From Lepas anatifera (taxonomy: Eukaryota; Arthropoda; Thecostraca; Lepadidae), in assembly GCA_034440635.1 (NCBI GenBank), contig JAOTON010001680.1:1182001-1246000 (forward strand): a stretch of 64,000 nt of DNA. The letters are read 5' to 3'. Made by a program: the position numbers and the translations under genes. How positions within the stretch are numbered: position 1 is the first letter of the stretch; each line of letters begins with the position of its first letter. The notes under the pieces are model-generated. The model ran no database searches. It was given only the letters and a program-made list of their open reading frames with translations, and was not told the DNA's origin. This document shows positions 58,021-64,000 of this stretch, piece after piece.

Positions 58021-59041
58021 CGCTCGCCCCACCGGGGGCCATCGATGGCCCTCCCTAAGATTTTTTGGGGATAACAGAAAAATGATGAGACGCAGTACCA
58101 CGGTTGAGGGCTCTATCTCTCACCCCATCATTTTCCCCACCATGAAACTTTTTATCCCGGGTCACCCAAGGTCAGGTCACCAGGCGAAGTCAACCAAGGT
58201 CGCCTCACTTCAACTTTTGAGCTATATAAGAGCTACATTTCCTAGTCGATCGATTTGAAACTTTCTACACTTCATGATCCCTCCAGGGTCTACAAGATGT
58301 ATATCCGGGATTTTTTTATTTCGTGACCAGAGGTCAGGTCACGAGGTGGCCTCTCCATTGAAAAAGCATGAGGAAAAGCTGTCGTATGATCTAAAAGTCA
58401 CAAAAATTATTGCAAATGCTCAGCTTGCTCAGAAGAGCGTTTTTGGACACCTTTTCACGGATCCCAGGGGCCATATTTTCTCTTTAATTTCTCCAAAGTC
58501 ATACAAGGTCACCGGGGGTCAAAAACAGTATTTTACCAATAACTTTTGACCTAATTAAGCCAGAGCGCTGAATCAAACACCATCGTGTTTGTATCGTCAC
58601 TGGCTTTCATTTTATTCACACCAGAGTCACTTTCTTACCTTCTCGTGACCTCAGGTCATATAAGGTCACGAGGTGACCTCTGGGGGTCAAACCACTGGTG
58701 GGAGGTCATTACGTTTCACATAGCGGAAAAATATCTGACATTTTCCTATCAAATGCACTTTACCAGATCTCAATAGCTCTAATGGCATAAGAGTTATGCC
58801 CAGTTTGCTTAAGCACTGCATATTTGAGTGAAAATAGCCTATCGTGCCCTAACTTGACCTCTGGAGGACAAACCATTGACTTGAGCGCTTAAACATGCAC
58901 AGAAATTTCTTACTGAACTCACCCGGGCTTTTTAATGTACTTTGCAGATTTGCGCTAGCCCCTATATTTTCGGAGTTAGAGGGGACCATCGATGGCCCCC
59001 GGTGGGTTGAAGGTGGCACCAGACCCCCGGTGGGGCGCGGT
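58021..59041 (-). mobile_element. TTAA-type element family E, second copy, inverted
   Basis: TTAA at 58017-58020 and 59042-59045 flank the element. Tips are CGCTCGCCCCACCGGGGG and CCCCCGGTGGGGCGCGGT, with CCATCGATGG palindromes near both ends. The interior is the reverse complement of 41094-42117: for example GTCACCAGGCGAAGTCAACC here corresponds to GGTTGACCTCGCCTGGTGAC there. The two copies are 16 kb apart in opposite orientation. Confidence 0.88.
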
Positions 59042-59485
59042 TTAACCCATCGAGGGACCCCCTTCCCTGGATCGAGAAAATATTTCTGGCCCTTAGAGGC
59101 ATGTCTGGTTCCACGATGGCTAAAAGTTTTTACTTTACTCGCAGAAATGGAAACAGCTGATGTTTACTTTGCTTATGATGAATCACTGGCAGAAAAAACA
59201 CAATCAAGCAAATGCAGCCACAGCCGGCCAGGAAACTCGGTTGCCGTCTTATAAGCGCGAGTTATCACTCAGATGTTCTCCCCGGTATCCCCGGCTAGCC
59301 GCGCAGGCAGCCGCGAGTCCGTTGGATGCGCAGTATGCTCAACTTCGTTTCATCTTGTCATTTCCGAAACTGCCTTCAGGCATCGCTGGCCTGCCTAGTT
59401 AGCAAGTGCGCCGTTTGCTTTGATTAGCTGCCGCTGGATGTGTGCGCACTGCAGATTGGTTTGCATTAGCTGCGAGGCAATCAGC

Positions 59486-60873
59486 GAGTTGGGCGCTACA
59501 GCAGAAGTGCGTCCTCACCGCGGCACGGGGCCTGCAGTAGTGAGCGGTGACGGTTTGCCGCGAGTTGGGCACTACAGCACAAGTCCATCCTCACCGCGGT
59601 ACGGGGCCCGCAGTAGTGAGCGGCGACGGTTTGTCGCGAGTTGGGCACTACAGCAGAAGTCCGTCCTCACCGCAGCACGGGGCCTGCAGTAGTGAGCGGT
59701 GACGGTTTGTCGCGAGTTGGGCACTACAGCACAAGTCCATCCTCACCGCAGTACGGGGCCCGCAGTAGTGAGCGGCGACGGTTTGTCGCGAGTTGGGCAC
59801 TACAGCACAAGTCCATCCTCACCGCAGCACGGGGCCTGCAGTAGTGAGCGGTGACGGTTTGTCGCGAGTTGGGCACTACAGCACAAGTCCATCCTCGCCG
59901 CGGTACGGGGCCTGCAGTAGTGAGCGGTGACGGCTTGTCGCGAGTTGGGCACTACAGTGCAAGTCCATCCTCACCGCGGTGCGGGGCTAGCAGTAGTGAG
60001 CGGTGACGGTTTGTCGCGAGTTGGGCACTACAACAAGTCCGTCCTTACCGCGGTACGGGGCCCGCAGTAGTGAGCGGTGACGGTTTGTCGCGAGTTGGGC
60101 ACTACAGCACAAGTCCATCCTTACCGCAGTACGGGGCCTGCAGTAGTGAACGGTGACGGTTTGTCGCGAGTTGGGCGCTACAGCACAAGTCCATCCTCAC
60201 CGCGGTACGGGGCCCGCAGTAGTGAGCGGTGACGGTTTGTCGCGAGTTGGTAAGTGCGTCCTTACAGCAGTACGGGGCCCGCAGTAATGAGCGGTGACGG
60301 TTTGTCGCGAGTTGGGAAGTGCGTCCTTAGAGAAGTACGGGGCTCGCAGTAATGAGCGGTGACGGTTTGTCGCGAGTTGGGAAGTGCGTCCTTACAGCAG
60401 TGCGGGGCTAGCAGTAGTGAGCGGTGACGGTTTGTCGCGAGTTGGTAAGTGCGTCCTTACAGCAGTACGGGGCTCGCAGTAATGAGCGGTGACGGTTTGT
60501 CGCGAGTTGGGAAGTGCGTCCTTGAAGTACGGGGCTCGCAGTAATGAGCGGTGACGGTTTGTCGCGAGTTGGAAGTGCGTCCTTACAGCAGTGCGGGGCT
60601 CGCAGTAGTGAGCGGTGACGGTTTGTCGCAGTTGGGAAGTGCGTCCTTACCGAAGTACGGGGCTCGCAGTAGTGAGCGGTGACGGTTTGTCGCGAGTTGG
60701 GAAGTGCGTCCTTACAGCAGTGCGGGGCCCGCAGTAGTGAGCGATGACGGTTTGTCGCGAGTTGGGAAGTGCGTCCTTACAGGAGTACGGGGCCCGCAGT
60801 AGTGAGCGGTGACGGTTTGTCGCGAGTTGGGAAGTGCGTCCTTACAGCAGTGCGGGGCCCGCAGCAGAGAGCG
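59486..60873. repeat. 76-bp satellite-like array switching to a 65-bp variant
   Basis: About ten units of 76 bp (GAGTTGGGCACTACAGCACA, then GTCCATCC, CACCGC, ACGGGGCC, GCAGTAGTGAGCGGTGACGG, TTTGTCGC) are followed from about 60.24 kb by about ten units of roughly 65 bp. In these the CACTACAGCACAAGTCCATCC part is replaced by AAGTGCGTCC. The GCAGTAGTGAGCGGTGACGG core is shared by both halves. Unit length varies slightly through small deletions (near 60022, 60525, 60631). It is CpG-rich and lies in intron 3. Frames over it (59420-60960) are repeat shadows. Confidence 0.9.
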
Positions 60874-63198
60874 GCGGTGGCTTTCCCTGGGGCGGTGTGG
60901 TGCCAGTGTTGGCAGCAGATGAAGTGTGCGCATAGCCCAGCTGGGAGGCTCCACCATTAAGGTCAGACGCGGCTGAAAGCATTGTCGTGCTGGGACACAG
61001 AACGAAAATGGATGCAGCAGACTGCCTGCGATGAGCGCGGCTTGTAATCTAGGATTGGATCTTGTGCGGAGTAGGGAGACTGGGGTCATTGTAAAATTTC
61101 CATTTTGGTTCTGGAAAGTGATTTGTGTTGGCACTTATAGTAATATTTTCATACTTTGAAGTTTTTCAACGTGACAGGCGTGAAGATTTAAATAAAACAA
61201 ATTGGGGAAAATTTCTTTAAAATTTACTTCGCTGTTACAACTGACTCCACGTGGGGCATTGTAACCGCACCGGGGTATTGTACCACGTTAGCCTTACAAT
61301 TTCACGTTTATTTGTAACATAAACATCCTAATGAACACTTCTGATTTTGGCTTTCCTCTGCTTCGGGCCATTCAGTGAGTCCCGCGCCTGGTGGTGGTGG
61401 TCACGGGCATTCTCTGAAGTGGGAAATTTGTTTGAAACAACCGATGCAATTTTTTTAGAAATGTGAACTCAAAACGAATACCGGTAATTTGAATAATCCC
61501 TATAAATGACCTGAATATACCGCGTTAAATGTTTGAAAATTTACTTATCGTCCGGTCGTCCTAATCTTGAACTTGTTGTGAAAGTATGCCCTTTCTGCCC
61601 TTCTAGACCCTTTCTAAATGACCCTTTTAGTGACCCTTTCTGACCAAAACATATTATTTTAGGACATTTGCCTATTGGGCTGACTACCTGCAAATATATT
61701 TATAATTTGACTGAATTCGTTTATTTTTAACTGGCACATATAGCCTTGGCTGACGTGCTCTAAACCCCATTATATTTTATTTTTAATATAAGAAATATTA
61801 TAAGGGTAGCCCACATTGACACTTTTCGAAACATATACCGCCTACGAACAAACGTATCATTGGAAATCAATGCGATTTCTAAACAGTGCGCACCCGGGGG
61901 CAGCGGGTTCGCACTCCCCCTCCCCTCCCACTGGGGATCAGGGGGCAAAAGGGCAATTCCACCCAATCGCCTGATTTTTTGTCGATTTCTTAAGTTGTTT
62001 TTCCTATTCTGGCCGCCATGCTCCCCCAACGGTCGGCCTGGATCCGGCCTGCCCCTCCCGACGTGTTAGGTGCCTCCTCCAAAAGTTGACACTTGTCTGC
62101 GAGCGACGTCTCGCTCCCCCGCCCCCTCCCCGGTATGGTGTTGGTCCCTCTGGGTGAACAGTGCGCCCCTTCATCGGCCTGACGTCCCTCGTCAGTCCCC
62201 CAACGAATACCCTGGGTGCGCACCTGATCATAAATCACTACCTTGTTACTGCATTTGTGCGAAAAGAATTTAATACGTTTTAAGGCCTGGGGTATTGTAA
62301 CATTGTCACATTTGCCCAAAATGTTATTGTCCCCATACGCGCTGTTTTAAATTGCCGCTCACGTGGCAGTCGACGATTCTTGTTTTCGTGTAATTAAACA
62401 CTCTTTATGGTAAACTGTTCCCGCTGTACCTTATTATCCATATAAGCTAATCATCTTTAAATGTTTAAGTTCAAACACCCTAAAAACACATATTGTGTGC
62501 GCGTCTGACTCACCCCCGTACGTTGATTTGTTAGGCGGTTGATTGCGCATTCGGTTTGCAGCGCCATCCATTGATTAGTTTGACAATATGGCCGTGTTTT
62601 GCCCTGTTACTTGCCCATTCCCTATTTTCTGGGCTTGAATAGCAACCTAGTGATCACTACCGACTGGTTTAGGTATCCAAAATAGCTTATTATGATAAGG
62701 ATACATTATGATAAATATAGTTTATCATGATAAAGACAGAGTAAATTCTGCACCTTCTTGCTAGAAATGTAGGTATATCCTGTCTCCAATATCTTATTAT
62801 GTTCTGACGGCGAGTAATCGGGGATCATCTAGCTGCCATAAGTATCAGATTCGTCTGGGTTGAGTTGAATCGAAGTCGAAAACGATTGAGGGGTTGCTAT
62901 GGGCTGTTTGCTTTTTTCCAATAGTTTCCAAGCAAACATGCAGCGACAGCTATTGAGGCACCATTGTAATCATCTTGCTTTACTAATAGGGTGATAATCA
63001 GTTTTACCATGCCATGTCAAAATTAAAGATCGACCTGACCTCAGGTCAGCGAATTGAACCAATGTGACCTGATATAATCTCAATGTATACCTAGCATTTG
63101 CCTTGCAGCGGCGAAGCAAACGCAATGATGGTAAAATGGGACCTCTGTCTTTGTTTGCTCATATTGTATTGGACAACACACCAAATATTGCATTATTG
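60874..63198. other. Intron 3, last part; no exon assigned
   Basis: A GC-rich block at 61.89-62.20 kb has CCTGGATCCGGCC near 62037 and looks like a degraded relative of the CATAG-type MITEs, but no TIR or target duplication was found. A GATAA-rich stretch (TTATGATAAGGATACATTATG) lies near 62.69-62.74 kb. Nothing else is supported. Confidence 0.4.
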
Positions 63199-63206
63199 GC
63201 CTCAGA

Positions 63207-63596
63207 CAGTGGCGGATTTAGCCGGTCGGTTTGGGAGGGGCAAACCAAAGTCGAAAAGCAAAAAAACTCACGCAGAAAAATATGCAATACGATATGACTT
63301 GGCGGTAAAACCTTGGGTATTTGAGGCGAAAAGCAAAAAAAGAAAGAAAAAACGTCACAGGATGAAAAACATGGACTCAAAATACTTTTTCCCATCCAAA
63401 GCCCAATATTTACACTGAACTTAACTGCTTCTGTTTGAAGTTGAGAGTTGAAGCACCAAAATCATGCTTATAAACTAAAAAGAAGTCAGAGAAAAAGCAG
63501 GTCGATCGCTTTGGGGGAGGCAAAAACATAGTTTTGACCCGAGCTTTTCCGTTGGGGGGGTAAATGCCTTTTTGCCCCCCTCTGGATCCGCCATTG
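63207..63596. mobile_element. hAT-type MITE, CAGTGGCGGAT family
   Basis: The 390-bp element starts CAGTGGCGGAT and ends ATCCGCCATTG, an 11-bp TIR with one mismatch. It is flanked by a perfect 8-bp duplication GCCTCAGA (63199-63206 and 63597-63604). The interior is a purine-rich AAAG-containing sequence with no transposase. The plus-strand frame at 63098-63418 crosses the left end and is not a gene. Confidence 0.9.
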
Positions 63597-63952
63597 GCCT
63601 CAGATGACATGTCAAGGGTTATAGGTTAGTCTTTTTAGTTTCAATCTTAACAATGGGTCATGAACACATGAAGTGCAAATTTTGAAGTTGATCTGAGGCG
63701 TACAGACTGGGAAACGCGCATTCAAAACATTTCCACATAGGCTTACAGTGTGGAGGTCATGGCCCATTGGTACATGCATACTGACATGAATAGGGCATAG
63801 GGCCGGATACTGGCGGAGGTTCTAGTATAAGATAATTACACAAGAGAATAGGGTTAAGCATGCATTACGATAGTGTTTCGAATATTTCTCTAAGATGAGC
63901 ATCTCACTCTGTTAGGAAAATGGTAACGGTAGGATTTTCATTTTTATTGCAG

Positions 63953-63999
63953 ATGACATTATTGACCACTGGCCGAGAAAGTTGAAATTATGTCTCTAA
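63953..63999 (+). CDS. Candidate exon 4 (C-terminus) of predicted secreted six-cysteine peptide precursor
   Basis: A very good acceptor, TTTTCATTTTTATTGCAG, ends at 63952. Entering in phase 1, the last G of exon 3 plus AT gives Asp103, followed by DIIDHWPRKLKLCL and TAA at 63997-63999. This adds one Cys (116), making the total six, as expected if all pair. It closes a 117-residue precursor. Because the coding part is only 47 bases and the window ends here, chance is not excluded. The support is phase, acceptor strength and cysteine parity. Confidence 0.45.
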
Positions 64000-64000
64000 A

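Noticed and set aside
59420..60960. Cys-rich frames near 59.4 and 60.8 kb as extra exons of the peptide gene
   Set aside because: They are mostly repeat-derived, and I found no convincing acceptor in the needed phase.
1..64000. CRISPR array, rRNA, riboswitch or prokaryotic operon
   Set aside because: The tandem arrays here are contiguous without unique spacers. No rRNA-like sequence or co-directional gene run exists, and splice signals and transposons are of animal type.

Overview
This is a gene-poor, repeat-rich stretch of an animal nuclear genome. It has no operons, no long uninterrupted ORFs, short exons with GT/AG signals, tandem arrays, and many DNA transposons, SINE and LINE copies. 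The transposon mix (CR1/Jockey-like non-LTR reverse transcriptase, hAT-type and TTAA-type elements) suggests an invertebrate, perhaps marine. The species cannot be named from the sequence. Most long open frames are chance or repeat-driven and are not annotated.

The main result is a probable four-exon plus-strand gene spanning about 40 kb: exon 1 at 23592-23709, exon 2 at 51659-51735, exon 3 at 53069-53180 and exon 4 at 63953-63999. The exon phases agree at all three junctions. The predicted 117-residue preproprotein has a signal peptide, an acidic Tyr-containing pro-region, an RVRK processing site across the exon 2/3 junction, and a basic C-terminal domain of about 49 residues with six cysteines. 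I do not recognise the family. Its start codon lies in the last unit of a 53-bp tandem repeat, and each earlier unit carries a three-codon upstream ORF and an inverted CCAAT box.

Layout: 0-9 kb holds an old TTAA-type repeat end, unannotated sequence and a 1.17-kb TTAA element (6960-8124). 9-13 kb holds three copies of a ~280-bp hAT-type MITE, each with an 8-bp target duplication, plus a possible minus-strand promoter near 9.8 kb. 14.6-15 kb is a CpG-rich block with two perfect CREs. 15.9-22.9 kb holds several TTAA-type repeats. 23-24 kb holds two tandem arrays and exon 1. 26.6-28.2 kb holds a fourth hAT MITE and a complete TTAA element. 30.1-32.8 kb is a decayed non-LTR retrotransposon interrupted by a second one on the opposite strand. 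40.5-42.5 kb is a TTAA element with another TTAA element inside it, confirmed by an empty site at 16.53 kb. 42.9-44.2 kb is a 33-bp minisatellite. 46.3-49.4 kb is a 3.1-kb, almost fully palindromic hAT-type foldback element with a perfect 8-bp target duplication and a later SINE insertion in one arm. 51.7-53.2 kb holds exons 2 and 3. 58-59 kb is a second, inverted copy of the nested TTAA element. 59.5-60.9 kb is a 76/65-bp array, and 63.2-63.6 kb is a hAT MITE followed by exon 4 at the window edge.

No rRNA, functional tRNA, CRISPR or prokaryotic feature was seen. Repeat boundaries come from reading by eye; percent identities were not computed.
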